Assembly: GCA_910577995.1 (NCBI GenBank)
Contig: CAJTND010000001.1
Location: 124,001 to 188,000 of the forward strand
Source: an uncultured Christensenella sp.
GTDB lineage: Bacteria > Bacillota > Clostridia > Christensenellales > Pumilibacteraceae
DNA length: 64,000 nucleotides
Direction: 5' to 3'
The notes under the pieces were generated by a model. That model had not been told where the DNA came from. It ran no database searches and saw nothing but the letters and a program-made list of their open reading frames with translations. The position numbers were made by a program, and so were the translations under genes. Position 1 is the stretch's first letter. Every line of letters starts with the position of its first letter. Shown here one piece after another: positions 1-10,139 of this stretch.

Positions 1-1
1 G

Positions 2-3000
2 CGCAAAAAAGAGCGGGAAAAGTGGGAAAGCAAGCTCGTCGACAAAGCTGAGCTTCTTATAGGCGCGGCGGAAGCCGCCAAGAAGACGCTCGGCAAGTCG
101 TATACGCTCGGGCACGTGCGCGGAACGCCGCGTATATTCGCTTTGTGTAAGGAGATAGCGGAGAAAACACGCGGGAGAGTGGATAAAAATCTTTTTATTG
201 AGCTGGTGAAGCGCTTTTCCGCCGTCGCACCGCTTACCGTCGATGAATGCGGCATGCTCGGCGATATGCTTATTTTTTGCCTGTGCGAAACGATCTGCGC
301 CGCCGCGGACGGTGCGGAGCGAAAGGGGCGATCGTATGACAAAGGCAGAGCCGACGGCGCGGACGGGCGCGTCGACCTTGACCGTATAACATCGGATGAC
401 TATATATGCGGATTGACTGAGACCGCCGAGGATACGGATGCCGTCGCGCGCATGGCGGAAAACAACGGTATAGACGTCGATGCGGCAGTTGCGGCGCGGC
501 GGAAGTACGTTGCGGAGGTCTACGCTTTGATAGCTTGCGCGGCGGAGGCGGTAAAGGCTTTTTCGGCGTTGCCGCGCTATGAGTTTTACGGTCTGTCTGC
601 GGCGTACTCCGTGCTCGAACAGTCAAGCGAGTTTTCGGCCGCGGACGAGAAGCAAAGGGCGAGAGTGCTTTCGGCGGTAGCCGCGACCGCAAGAAAGCAC
701 AAGACGGGCGAAGTCGACTTTGCAAAAGAATGTATCGACTATGTCGCCGCATCGGGCGGAACGGTCGAAAGATACGCAGTACCCAGACCGCGATTTCGTG
801 TGACGGTGCGTTATATCTTGCCTACTGCGGCGGCGATTTTGGCTGTCGTGTTGTTTTACGTATTTTCTCCGCCGATGTTTTCCGCGTACTACGTATTGAT
901 GTTCGCGGTAGTCGTCACCGCGTTTTACAGGATAGCGCGTGTGTTGACAGCGCAGTATTATGCGCCGCGGTCAAGCGGACGCGACGCTCATTCGATCGTG
1001 TACGCAGTCACCGGCGCGAAGTACCTCGAACAGCGGCTCGATATGCTCCGCGCCGTCGGGCACAGACTCGACGCGTCAGCTAAGGACCGCAAGCTCGCTG
1101 TACTGTATGCCAAGTTGCTTTTGGAATGTATCACTGTTGTAATATGTGCGACGGCACAGCTTTTTGCTATTGTTTTCGTTGCGAGACGGTTTTCGCCGAC
1201 GGCGTTTTTCGTCGCATGCTCCGCATGTATCGCGGTCGCGCTCGCCGGGCTGTTCCGAAGCGGCGCGGAGCTGTCGTTTAAGCCTCTTAAAAGTATATTG
1301 ACTGCGGCGATGATATTTGCCGCTTTTCCGTCGGCGGCGGTCACTGCAATCGTATTGTGTATTTTCGGCAAGCGGATAAAGCGGCTCGATATATCTGCGG
1401 CGAAGCGTCGGTTTTTTGCGGTAGCGATATCGTCGCAGGTCGCGGCGGGCGCTACTGTGATATGCGTCGGCGCGGTGTTTTGTCCGCCGATGACGGCTGT
1501 CGGGTGTGTCTTTTTAGTTTTTCTGCTTATTCCGTTCGTCGTTGAAAAGATATACTCGGCTATTTCGAAAAAACCGAAGAGGTCGGATGATACGATAAAA
1601 CGCGAAGATACATCTATCGACTGCGGCGAATGTTTCGGCGGCGAAACTAAAACAAAGCTATGCATGCTAAATAACGGCAGTGTTTATATCACATGCGATA
1701 ACCGCGGCTCGGTCATGCTGTCCGACTGCGAGGGCGGCGCGCCGCGCGGGCTGTTTCGTTCGGGCGCGGTATGTAAGATAGGCGCGCATGCGTTCGATCT
1801 GACGAGATGCGGCGGAGTTTTTGCTAAGCATAAGGCTGTATACCGCGCGGTAGCGTCGGGAGCGGAGTTTATAGTCGAAGTAGTCGCGCCGACAGAGCTT
1901 GCGGCGTGCGCTTATAGGATAACGCTTATAAACAGGACCGCCGCGACAGTAACAGCGGAGCTGTCGGTCTATGCCGCGCCGTGCGACGGAAATAGTAGCG
2001 CGGCGGCGCGCGCCGTCGGTATCACGGTCGGCGGCGTTGCCGACGTCGGCGAAAAAGGCATGCCGTCAGTCGTAAAGCATTGCTTAACGCTCGGCGCGTT
2101 CCGACAAGCAAAGCTGTGCGCCGCGGTCGTTTTCGCGGACGATGCGCGCGGTGCGGAGCAAAGTTTTGCTGTGGCAGAGAGCGACGGGTTTTTCGACTAT
2201 GCGGAGAATTGCGCGCGCGGCTTTTCGGTGCGCGACGTACCTATTGCGCCGTTGCTTCGCGGCGATCACGAGTGCGCGGCGGAGCTGTGCGATCCGCGGT
2301 CGCCTACGCTTGTTTACGACGCTTGCGACGGCAATGCGCTCGGCGACATCGCGGAGCTTAAAAAGTACGGGTTCGGACTGAACGCGTTTTTGATAGACGG
2401 GCGCGCCGAATTCGGTCCGTCGCACCGTAACGGGATAAAGACGCTGTACGGCGCGCGCGACGGGGCTATGATAGAAACGGCGCGGCGTATCGCTGTAAAC
2501 ACGCGCAAGACAGACGATCTATCGGAAACGGCGACCGAGTTTATGCCGTATTCGACGGAAGGAACTTTGCCCGTCGGGAAGTGCGTTCTGCGTCCGCGCA
2601 GACCGAAACGGGGAATAGACATAACAAAAAACATCTTGACCGACGGCAGGCTGTATGCGGAGTTCGACGGGTACGGCGCGGCTGGCGGACGTTGCCGCGT
2701 CGACGGCGCGGGTATCGAGATCCCGCGCGCGTTCGTCGTAATCGAGGCGGACGGCGAGGCATGGTCGCCGACCGTGCGTCCGTGCGGCAAAGGCGGCATG
2801 ACGGCTCGGCATCATACCGGGCGGAGCGAGTACGGTTGCGTATACGGCGGGATCGCGGCGACGCTTAAAGTCTATCCGGCGCTCGGTGCGCTCGGCATAG
2901 TGTTCGAGCTCGAATTAGACGAGCTGACGGGCGAGGACCGCGAGCTTGCCGTAATGTTCGCCGCGGAAACGCCGCGCTCGCTCCTGCCCGTGCGCACTGC

Positions 3001-4315
3001 GGAATTGAACGGCGGGGCTATGGCACTGTCGAAGATAGACGGGAACGGCTTTGCAGTGTTCGCGTCGGAAAAAATATCGGAGCGTGCTTACACCGCTCAG
3101 GCTTACAGGTCCTACGGCGGCGTGCGTCGCGCCGAACGATTTTTGCGAGGCGGCGACGAGTCCGCGCTCGCTTTGTCGGTTGCCGTTCGCGTAGGCGGCG
3201 GAGGAAAAAAGCGCGTTTCGTTTTTGCTCGCGGCAAAGGCTGGCGATCTGTTGGCTCGGGGGATAGACGTTTCGGCGGCGGACGGTTATCTCGAGGATAA
3301 TATCGCGTTTTGGTCGCGGCTCGGTGCGGTGCGGCTTCTATCTTCGGACGACGGCTTTAACGCCGCGTACAAAGCGTCGCTGTACTCTGCGTATATAAAC
3401 GCGGCGCGTTGCGATATTGACGGCGACGCTATAGGCGCGCTCGCATCGGGCTTTGCATTAAAGTATGTCGACACATCTGCCGTAAGTGCGCGAATATACG
3501 CCGCGTGCGCTAAGCAGACGGCGGACGGAAGATTCGTCGGCATCGGTAACGGCGAGCCGCACTGTGTGCTCAAAACCTTGTTGTTGCCGCTCGTTGCCGC
3601 GGATCTTGCCGAGTTTGTCGGCGATCCGTCGGTATTGGATACGGACGCGGTGTTTGCGGAGGATGCGCGCGGCGCGGCTGACTCAGCATCTGTGACCGAG
3701 CACTGTTTGCGCGCTATAGATGCCGCCGCTGATATGATATGCTCGGCGGACGGGATGGACATGGCGGCGCTGTACGCCGCGCTCGGCATATATTCTTTTA
3801 GATGCGACAGGACAAGAAAACAGCGTTACCGCGAGCTGATGAAAAGTATGTGGTTCGTTGGGAATTACCGTCTCGGCGACGGCGACGCGCTATCAAAGCT
3901 CGTCGGCAACGGGACGCTTTTTCACACGGTTTTCGCGCTGTCGCTGTACGAGGCGGGCGATATTTCCGCCGCTTATTCCGCGCTTGCGAGAGCGGCGGCG
4001 TCCAAAACCGAACGCATAGCGGACTCTTATGCCGCGTCGATACTGTTTTATACGACGGTGACGGAAAAGCTTTTGGGTATCAAAGTCCGCGGCAGTAAGG
4101 CGGATATAGATCCGCACACGTCTGATATAACGCCGCATATAGAGTTCTCCTACGACTGCGACGGCGCGCTCACCAGAATAGTCGTTGATGATTCCGTTGA
4201 GAACGGCGAGTGGCAGATGAGCGTCGGCAGGATAACGTATTCGCATGCTAAGCTCGATCTCGAAAAGGGCAGCGACGGAGCGATAGTATTCCGAAGATGC
4301 GCGCCGTATCATTAG
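2..4315 (+). CDS. NdvB/GH94-like membrane protein, 5' end outside window
   Basis: The frame is open to the left edge, and the first in-window start (GTG at 116) has no ribosome binding site, so the gene is probably truncated here. Numbering from that GTG, there is a cytoplasmic helical region with PLTVDECGMLGDMLIF near residue 40, which resembles the PLT..E.W.....L..AL motif of cyclic beta-glucan synthases. About seven membrane segments follow between residues 232 and 480. The large C-terminal half carries GH94-type marks: WSPTVRP....G, TARHHTGRSEYGCVYGGI and SVTEHCLRAID. In NdvB a GT84 glycosyltransferase lies among the membrane segments. Here the longest loop between them is about 60 residues, so that domain seems absent. 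The GDWNDGM catalytic motif of GH94 is reduced to something like SADGMDM (about bases 3742-3762). I infer a divergent, possibly non-catalytic, glucan-handling protein. Confidence 0.6.
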   Translation, partial: RKKEREKWESKLVDKAELLIGAAEAAKKTLGKSYTLGHVRGTPRIFALCKEIAEKTRGRVDKNLFIELVKRFSAVAPLTVDECGMLGDMLIFCLCETICAAADGAERKGRSYDKGRADGADGRVDLDRITSDDYICGLTETAEDTDAVARMAENNGIDVDAAVAARRKYVAEVYALIACAAEAVKAFSALPRYEFYGLSAAYSVLEQSSEFSAADEKQRARVLSAVAATARKHKTGEVDFAKECIDYVAASGGTVERYAVPRPRFRVTVRYILPTAAAILAVVLFYVFSPPMFSAYYVLMFAVVVTAFYRIARVLTAQYYAPRSSGRDAHSIVYAVTGAKYLEQRLDMLRAVGHRLDASAKDRKLAVLYAKLLLECITVVICATAQLFAIVFVARRFSPTAFFVACSACIAVALAGLFRSGAELSFKPLKSILTAAMIFAAFPSAAVTAIVLCIFGKRIKRLDISAAKRRFFAVAISSQVAAGATVICVGAVFCPPMTAVGCVFLVFLLIPFVVEKIYSAISKKPKRSDDTIKREDTSIDCGECFGGETKTKLCMLNNGSVYITCDNRGSVMLSDCEGGAPRGLFRSGAVCKIGAHAFDLTRCGGVFAKHKAVYRAVASGAEFIVEVVAPTELAACAYRITLINRTAATVTAELSVYAAPCDGNSSAAARAVGITVGGVADVGEKGMPSVVKHCLTLGAFRQAKLCAAVVFADDARGAEQSFAVAESDGFFDYAENCARGFSVRDVPIAPLLRGDHECAAELCDPRSPTLVYDACDGNALGDIAELKKYGFGLNAFLIDGRAEFGPSHRNGIKTLYGARDGAMIETARRIAVNTRKTDDLSETATEFMPYSTEGTLPVGKCVLRPRRPKRGIDITKNILTDGRLYAEFDGYGAAGGRCRVDGAGIEIPRAFVVIEADGEAWSPTVRPCGKGGMTARHHTGRSEYGCVYGGIAATLKVYPALGALGIVFELELDELTGEDRELAVMFAAETPRSLLPVRTAELNGGAMALSKIDGNGFAVFASEKISERAYTAQAYRSYGGVRRAERFLRGGDESALALSVAVRVGGGGKKRVSFLLAAKAGDLLARGIDVSAADGYLEDNIAFWSRLGAVRLLSSDDGFNAAYKASLYSAYINAARCDIDGDAIGALASGFALKYVDTSAVSARIYAACAKQTADGRFVGIGNGEPHCVLKTLLLPLVAADLAEFVGDPSVLDTDAVFAEDARGAADSASVTEHCLRAIDAAADMICSADGMDMAALYAALGIYSFRCDRTRKQRYRELMKSMWFVGNYRLGDGDALSKLVGNGTLFHTVFALSLYEAGDISAAYSALARAAASKTERIADSYAASILFYTTVTEKLLGIKVRGSKADIDPHTSDITPHIEFSYDCDGALTRIVVDDSVENGEWQMSVGRITYSHAKLDLEKGSDGAIVFRRCAPYH

Positions 4316-4329
4316 AATATCATTAGAAT
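4308..4329. repeat. 11-bp tandem duplication over a stop codon
   Basis: ATCATTAGAAT occurs twice head to tail. The first copy holds the last codon (His) and the TAG stop of the preceding gene. The second copy repeats them in non-coding DNA. This looks like a replication slippage event and has no obvious function. Confidence 0.8.
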
Positions 4330-4351
4330 AGCGCGCGTCGGCTCGGTCGCC

Positions 4352-4380
4352 TTGACACCGAGTGACCGTTGGTATATAAT
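4352..4380 (+). promoter_or_regulatory. Sigma-A promoter for the ABC transporter operon
   Basis: TTGACA (4352-4357), 17-bp spacer, TATAAT (4375-4380): a perfect consensus. The predicted start is about 20 bases before AAAGGAG (4398-4404) of the ABC ATPase. Confidence 0.9.
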
Positions 4381-4409
4381 TTTAATAATTAAGCAGTAAA
4401 GGAGAACGT

Positions 4410-5138
4410 ATGCTTGAAATAAGTCATGTGTCGATGTCCTATGCCAACGGCAAAGTCAAGGCGGTGGACGATCTGTCGCTGTCGCTGCGCCCGGGCGAGA
4501 TATTCGGCTTCCTCGGCGCGAACGGCGCGGGCAAGACCACCACTATCAAAATGGCTACGGGCATACTGCCCGTAAAATCGGGTAGCATAAAGATATGCGG
4601 TCACGATATCGCTTCCGACTCTATCGAGGCAAAGCGCAGTTTCGGGTTCGTGCCCGATTCGCCGATAATATTCGAGAAGTTCACGGGGCGCGAATATATC
4701 GACTTTATGGGCGATATTTACGGTGTGGACGTAGCGGAGCGCGAGCGCGTCAGTACGGAGCTGTTAAAGCATTTCTCGCTTACAGATGCTTTCGATAAGC
4801 GTATCAGCGGCTATTCGCACGGCATGAAACAGAAGATTGCGATAATCGGCGCGCTGATACACAGCCCCGCGCTGTGGGTGCTCGATGAGCCGATGATGGG
4901 GCTCGATCCGCCTTCGGCTTTCGCGCTTAAAGAACTGATGAAAGCGCATCGCGACGCGGGCAAGACGGTGTTCTTCTCGACGCACGTTTTGGAGGTCGCG
5001 GAAAAACTCTGCGATAGGGTCGCGATAATCGACAAGGGCAAGCTCGTTCTTTGCGGCGATACCGAGGAGATAGTATCGGCAAAAGGCGATAAGAGCCTCG
5101 AAGAGCTCTTCCTTTCGGTGGCGGGCGGAAATGAGTAA
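4410..5138 (+). CDS. ABC transporter ATP-binding protein (ABC-2 exporter type)
   Basis: This 242-residue nucleotide-binding subunit powers an ABC-2-type exporter; the substrate is unknown. Walker A is GANGAGKTT (36-44), the signature is SGYSHGMKQK, Walker B is LWVLDEPMMGLDP and the switch histidine lies in FFSTHV. The start has AAAGGAG six bases upstream and follows a consensus promoter. It overlaps the permease gene by eight bases, so the two are translationally coupled. A C-terminal segment (EEIVSAKGDKSLEELFLSV) is the usual tail of this subfamily. The family identification is firm; the transported compound is not. Confidence 0.93.
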   Translation: MLEISHVSMSYANGKVKAVDDLSLSLRPGEIFGFLGANGAGKTTTIKMATGILPVKSGSIKICGHDIASDSIEAKRSFGFVPDSPIIFEKFTGREYIDFMGDIYGVDVAERERVSTELLKHFSLTDAFDKRISGYSHGMKQKIAIIGALIHSPALWVLDEPMMGLDPPSAFALKELMKAHRDAGKTVFFSTHVLEVAEKLCDRVAIIDKGKLVLCGDTEEIVSAKGDKSLEELFLSVAGGNE

Positions 5139-6804
5139 ACTGCGGTATCTGCTCGTCGCGATGTTCAGGAACAAGTTTCGTTTCAACGGCGGAACGAGCA
5201 AGGGCAAAAAGATAGCTACGCTAATCCTTTTCGGGTTTTCGTATGCGATAGTTTTGGCTATTTTGATGTTACTGACATGGCAGGTCGCGCCCGCGCTCGC
5301 CGCGCAGGGCATGAGCTCGCTGTTCTATCTGTTCATGCTGACGTCCGGCGCGGGGATAGTGCTCGTTTTCGGCATAATATATCTGGTATCTACGCTTTAC
5401 CTCGCCAAGGACACCGATTTTTACTCTACTTTGCCCGTCAAGAATACTACGGTTTTCGCGGCAAAGGTCTTGTTTGTCTATCTTACCGAAACGGTGCTCG
5501 TATACGCGGTGATACTGCCCGTAATGATACAGTTCGGTATACTCGCCGAAATGTGGTTCGGTTATTATATAATTTCGATACTGATGCTTGCCGTCGTGCC
5601 TGCATTGCCGCTATCGCTTGCGGCGATATTCGCAGTGCCGGTCATGTACTTAGCAAGCAAACTGAAAAACAGGAACATAGTCGCGATAATTTTCTATTGC
5701 GTGCTGTTCGGCGGATTTTTTGCGTCGTATTTTGCGATGTTCATAGGGCTAAACGGCGGCGGCTCGACCGATATCGACGTGAACGCGATGGCGAAGGTCC
5801 TCGAAGTATTGAGCTATATTTTCTATCCGTTTACCGCGCTTGCCGTCGCGGCGGTAAAACTGCCGTCGTACGGGCTGAGCACCGCCGCTTCCGTCGTCGT
5901 CAATCTTGTGATATTCGTAGGCATTTCGGCGGCGCTGTTCTCGGTGTTGTTGCTGCTCGGTAAGTTCATGTACGCGCAGTCGGCAAAGGCGAACAATCAG
6001 ACAGATAATTCCAAAGCCAAAAAAGGCGAGTTCAAAGCTTCTTCCGCGATAAAAGCGCTTATCAAGCGCGAGTACACGGTCGCGATGCGCACTACGTCGA
6101 CGGCGTTCCAATGCTATGTCGTTATAATCCTGCCCGTAATACTCGCGGTAGGTATGACCGTAATGATGCAGACTATGTTAAACCGTATCCCCACGGGAGA
6201 GCTTCCGCCTGACGGCGCGGCGATCATGAAGGTATTTTTCGCCGTGCTCGTCCTGTCGACGGTGCTGACTGTTTTGGCAAGCTCGGCAAATGCCGCCGCG
6301 ACTACATTTTCGCGCGAGGGCAAGGGCATGGCGTCGCTGAAAACTCTGCCGCTCGGTATAAAAACAGTGCTTAAGAGCAAGATCGCCGCATGGTGCTTGC
6401 TGACTTTGCCCGTTGCAGTTATTGCGATGGTGATCCCCAACATCGTATTTTGGGATGCGTTGCAGTTCGTGCTGTCGACCGTAGCGGCGGTATGCTATAT
6501 GTTCTGCTTCGTCGCTTTCGGAGCGCTGTGGGATCTCGGTTCGCCCAAGCTCAACTGGACCGACCCTAAGGACGCTATCAAGCATAACACGCACGTTATG
6601 GCGGGACAGTTTATCTGTATGGCGCCCGGGTTTGTCGGAATGCTTACCATAATAATAATGATGTCCGTAAACGTCGCGTTTTCTTTGACGACGCTTATGG
6701 CGGTCGTGTGGTCGATAACATATATATTATTGGCGGCGTTTGTCGTTGCGACGGTATTGCTGTATCGCCGCGCGGAAAAAAACTATAATAGGATAGAGAT
6801 CTGA
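5131..6804 (+). CDS. ABC-2-type exporter permease
   Basis: A 557-residue polytopic membrane protein with about twelve hydrophobic segments and a charged cytosolic loop near the middle (NNQTDNSKAKKGEFKASSAIKALIKREY). Its start lies inside the last eight bases of the ATPase gene, so the pair forms one exporter. It resembles the large clostridial exporter permeases of unknown substrate. The next gene, a P-type ATPase, begins 17 bases after the stop and probably shares the transcript. Confidence 0.85.
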   Translation: MSKLRYLLVAMFRNKFRFNGGTSKGKKIATLILFGFSYAIVLAILMLLTWQVAPALAAQGMSSLFYLFMLTSGAGIVLVFGIIYLVSTLYLAKDTDFYSTLPVKNTTVFAAKVLFVYLTETVLVYAVILPVMIQFGILAEMWFGYYIISILMLAVVPALPLSLAAIFAVPVMYLASKLKNRNIVAIIFYCVLFGGFFASYFAMFIGLNGGGSTDIDVNAMAKVLEVLSYIFYPFTALAVAAVKLPSYGLSTAASVVVNLVIFVGISAALFSVLLLLGKFMYAQSAKANNQTDNSKAKKGEFKASSAIKALIKREYTVAMRTTSTAFQCYVVIILPVILAVGMTVMMQTMLNRIPTGELPPDGAAIMKVFFAVLVLSTVLTVLASSANAAATTFSREGKGMASLKTLPLGIKTVLKSKIAAWCLLTLPVAVIAMVIPNIVFWDALQFVLSTVAAVCYMFCFVAFGALWDLGSPKLNWTDPKDAIKHNTHVMAGQFICMAPGFVGMLTIIIMMSVNVAFSLTTLMAVVWSITYILLAAFVVATVLLYRRAEKNYNRIEI

Positions 6805-6821
6805 CTTAAAAGGCGGTCAAT

Positions 6822-9503
6822 GTGGAATTCTACTCAAAGTCGGTCGATGAGACCCTCGCCGAGCTCGGCACGACGGAAAGCGGGCTTTCCGATGCGGAGG
6901 CGTGCGACAGACTGCAAAGGTACGGCGAGAACAAGCTGAACGAACGTAAGAAGGACAGCGCGTTCAAGAAGTTCCTTTTGCAGTTTACCAATGTGATGGT
7001 GATAGTCCTTATCGCCGCGGCAGCGATCTCCGCGGTGGTCGCCGTAGTGGAAAAACAGTACGGCGATTTTATCGACGTCGGGATAATACTCGCCATAGTC
7101 GTTCTAAATGCGGTCATCGGGACGGTTCAGGAATGTAAAGCCGAAAAAGCGATGGACTCGCTCAAAAAGATGAGCGCGCCGTATTGCAAGGTCCGACGCG
7201 GCGGAGAGATAGTCAAAGCGGAGACGAGCGCGCTCGTAAAGGGCGATATCGTATTGTTAGAGGCGGGCGACGTCGTTCCCGCCGATATTCGGCTCATAAA
7301 ATGCGCGTCGCTAAAAGCCGAATCGGCTACGCTTACGGGCGAATCCGTCCCGTCCGAAAAAACGACGGACGCGATATCGGGCGAAGGCGTTGCGCTCGCC
7401 GACAGGGATAATATGCTGTTCGCGTCCAATACCGTAACTTACGGGCACGGCGAAGGCGTAGTCACGGCGACGGGCATGGATGCTGAGATAGGCAAGATAG
7501 CTTCGATGCTCGAGACCAAAGAGAAGAACGTTACGCCCTTACAGCGCAAGCTCGACAAGACGGGCAAATTCATTTCGATAGCGGTGCTCGTCGTCGCCGC
7601 GCTTGTCTTTGTTATAGGCATACTGTCCGCCGTCGGCACCGGCTCGGTCACTGCGGATAGCGTTATCGATTCGTTTATGACGGCGGTCGCGCTCGCCGTT
7701 GCGGCTATACCGGAGAGCTTGACCGCAGTAATAACCATAATCATGGCTATCGGCGTGCAGAAGCTGTCCAAAAAGAACGCGATAGTCAAAAAGCTGCCCG
7801 CGGTCGAAACGCTTGGCAGTACCGACGTTATATGCTCGGACAAAACGGGCACGCTCACGCTCAACCGCATGACGGTTAAACGCGTTTATTCTTGCGGCGC
7901 GGAGCGCGCCGAGCCGACCGAGCGGCTGATACGGTGCATGTGTCTTTGCAACGATACGCTCGTACGTCGCGACCGCGATAAATTAGTCACTATGGGCGAC
8001 CCGACCGAGACCGCGCTTGTCGACCATGCGTATCTGCTCGGCACTGATAAGACCGAGCTTGACAAAGCTTTCCCGCGAGTCGACGAGCTCCCGTTCGATT
8101 CCGACAGGAAACTGATGACGACGGTCAATCGCGAAGACGACGGTGAGACGGTATATACCAAGGGCGCGCCCGACGTGCTCGTCAAACGCTGTGCGTACAT
8201 CGACGACGACGGCAAGCCGCGTAAGCTGACGAAAGCCGATCTCGACGCGATAGAAAAAGCCAACAAGGAGATGGCGGACGGCGCTTTGCGCGTGCTCGCG
8301 TATGCGTATAAGAAAAAAGACGGGTGCAAGCCCGACGCTTACGAAAGCGATCTCGTGTTCGTCGGGCTTACCGGCATGATCGATCCGCCGCGCGAGGAAG
8401 TAAAGGGCGCTGTCGAGCTTTGCAAGACTGCGGGGATAAACGTCGTAATGATTACGGGCGACAATCTCGACACGGCTTTTGCCATAGCGTCGCAGCTCGG
8501 CATTTGCTCCGACAGGTCGCAAGCCGTGCTCGGCGCGGAGCTCGAAACGCTCGGTGACGACGAACTCAAAGATCGTGTAAAAAATATCCGTGTGTACGCG
8601 CGCGTTTCGCCCGAGCACAAAGTGCGGATAGTCCGAGCCTGGAAGGCCAACGGCATGACGGTTGCCATGACGGGTGACGGAGTTAACGACGCGCCGAGCA
8701 TAAAGTCTGCCGATATAGGCGTCGGCATGGGCATTACGGGAACGGAAGTCACCAAGGAAGCGGCGGACATGATACTGACCGACGACAACTTTGCGACTAT
8801 CGTTACCGCCGTAAAAGAGGGCAGGACAATATTCGCGAACATGCAAAAGACGATACAATACCTGCTCGCCGCCAACTTCGCCGAAGTTTTGTCGCTTTTG
8901 CTCGCGACGGTGATATTCGCTTTTTCCGCCGATCCTTACGTGTTTTTACTTCCGCTCCAAATATTATGGGTAAACCTCGTTACCGACAGTTTGCCCGCGC
9001 TCGCGCTCGGCATGGAGCCGCCCGAGGGCGACGTCATGAAGACGCCGCCGCGAAGATCGAGCGACAATCTTTTTGCCGGCAGGGTCGGGATAAATATCGT
9101 ATATCAGGGACTTTTGCAGACCGCGGTCGTGCTCGGGGTTTTTCTCGGTTGCGCGTTCACGGGCTGGGGGCACGAGGTCGGTACTACGATGTCGTTCCTG
9201 ACGCTCTGTCTTGTTCAGCTTTTCCACAGCTTTAACGTGCGCTCGCTCGACGGCTCGATATTCGGTAAAAATTTCTTTAAGAACAAAATGATATTCGTTT
9301 CGTTCTTTGTAGGCGCGGCGCTCACGATAGGGCTTGCATGTATACCTATAACGCACGACGTGTTCTCGTTGCAGTGGCTCGACGGCATGCAGTGGCTTAC
9401 CGTGATACTGTGTTCGGCGTCGGTCATACCCGCGGTAGAGCTCGTCAAGCTCGTTTCGCGCCTTGTAAGAGGGCGTAAGCGGTCCGCCGATCGGACGCAG
9501 TGA
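6822..9503 (+). CDS. P-type (IIA, Ca2+-like) cation-transporting ATPase
   Basis: An 893-residue ion pump that would export divalent cations at the expense of ATP. Seen: an N-terminal cation-ATPase domain, the TGES actuator motif (about 171-174), the phosphorylated aspartate D340 in CSDKTGT, the hinge GDGVNDAP (about 618-625), and membrane helix 4 with IPES, a variant of the PEGL calcium ligand motif. The helix-6 sequence NLVTDSLPALALG closely matches SERCA-type pumps (NLVTDGLPA.ALG). These support Ca2+ as substrate, but Mn2+ cannot be excluded. The start is GTG; an ATG two bases earlier is in another frame. A weak AAAAGGCGG lies upstream. Confidence 0.88.
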   Translation: MEFYSKSVDETLAELGTTESGLSDAEACDRLQRYGENKLNERKKDSAFKKFLLQFTNVMVIVLIAAAAISAVVAVVEKQYGDFIDVGIILAIVVLNAVIGTVQECKAEKAMDSLKKMSAPYCKVRRGGEIVKAETSALVKGDIVLLEAGDVVPADIRLIKCASLKAESATLTGESVPSEKTTDAISGEGVALADRDNMLFASNTVTYGHGEGVVTATGMDAEIGKIASMLETKEKNVTPLQRKLDKTGKFISIAVLVVAALVFVIGILSAVGTGSVTADSVIDSFMTAVALAVAAIPESLTAVITIIMAIGVQKLSKKNAIVKKLPAVETLGSTDVICSDKTGTLTLNRMTVKRVYSCGAERAEPTERLIRCMCLCNDTLVRRDRDKLVTMGDPTETALVDHAYLLGTDKTELDKAFPRVDELPFDSDRKLMTTVNREDDGETVYTKGAPDVLVKRCAYIDDDGKPRKLTKADLDAIEKANKEMADGALRVLAYAYKKKDGCKPDAYESDLVFVGLTGMIDPPREEVKGAVELCKTAGINVVMITGDNLDTAFAIASQLGICSDRSQAVLGAELETLGDDELKDRVKNIRVYARVSPEHKVRIVRAWKANGMTVAMTGDGVNDAPSIKSADIGVGMGITGTEVTKEAADMILTDDNFATIVTAVKEGRTIFANMQKTIQYLLAANFAEVLSLLLATVIFAFSADPYVFLLPLQILWVNLVTDSLPALALGMEPPEGDVMKTPPRRSSDNLFAGRVGINIVYQGLLQTAVVLGVFLGCAFTGWGHEVGTTMSFLTLCLVQLFHSFNVRSLDGSIFGKNFFKNKMIFVSFFVGAALTIGLACIPITHDVFSLQWLDGMQWLTVILCSASVIPAVELVKLVSRLVRGRKRSADRTQ

Positions 9504-9528
9504 TTTATCCTTTTTGTCCGAAATAGTA

Positions 9529-9557
9529 TTGCATTATTTCGTATTGTGTGATATGAT
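9529..9557 (+). promoter_or_regulatory. Promoter of the dCMP deaminase gene
   Basis: TTGCAT (9529-9534), 17-bp spacer, TATGAT (9552-9557) with an extended -10 TG at 9549-9550. Followed by AAAGGAG (9578-9584). Confidence 0.8.
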
Positions 9558-9591
9558 ATAGACCGAAGTCGACACACAAAGGAGAAATACC

Positions 9592-10059
9592 ATGGATAAA
9601 TGGGACAGGCGGTTTATGGATATCGCTCACGACGTCGCGTCTTGGTCGAGCTGTTATCAGGAAAACAGGCAGGTAGGCGCGGTCATAGCCAAGAATAAAC
9701 GCATCATGACGACGGGCTATAACGGCGCGAGCGCAGGAATAAAGAGCTGTAAGGAAAAGGGCTATTGCCTAAGGCGCAAGCTCGATATACCGTCCGGAAC
9801 GCGGCACGAGGTGTGCTATGCTACGCATGCCGAGCAAAACGCGATAATCCAGGCGGCGAAAATGGGTATATGCATAGACGGCGCGACACTGTATTGCACG
9901 CATCAGCCCTGTTCCATATGCACGAAAATGATAATCAACAGCGGCATTTCGCGCGTTGTTTACGAAGCGGGCTATCCTGACGATTTTTCGCTCGAACTGT
10001 TTGAAGAGGCGGGCGTGCTTATAGAAAAGCTCGAGCCCGAAACAGATGTTTGTAAATGA
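9592..10059 (+). CDS. dCMP deaminase family protein
   Basis: A 155-residue zinc-dependent cytidine/deoxycytidylate deaminase. It would deaminate dCMP to dUMP, feeding thymidylate synthesis. The zinc and catalytic motif HAEQNAI (H79, E81) and the second zinc motif PCSICTK (C107, C110) are both intact, and TGYNGASAG matches the substrate loop of the dCMP deaminase/ComEB family. It has its own promoter and a strong ribosome binding site, and an intrinsic terminator follows, so it is monocistronic. Confidence 0.92.
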   Translation: MDKWDRRFMDIAHDVASWSSCYQENRQVGAVIAKNKRIMTTGYNGASAGIKSCKEKGYCLRRKLDIPSGTRHEVCYATHAEQNAIIQAAKMGICIDGATLYCTHQPCSICTKMIINSGISRVVYEAGYPDDFSLELFEEAGVLIEKLEPETDVCK

Positions 10060-10074
10060 TCTCGATGTCCGAGT

Positions 10075-10106
10075 AAGACCGTGCCTTGCGGCGCGGTCTT
10101 TTTTGC
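10075..10106 (+). terminator. Intrinsic terminator after dCMP deaminase
   Basis: AAGACCGTGCC, loop TTGC, GGCGCGGTC and six T residues. One G-T pair lies in an otherwise continuous stem. Confidence 0.9.
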
Positions 10107-10139
10107 TGTAAATTTTCGGAAAAAAATCATCGAAAACAC

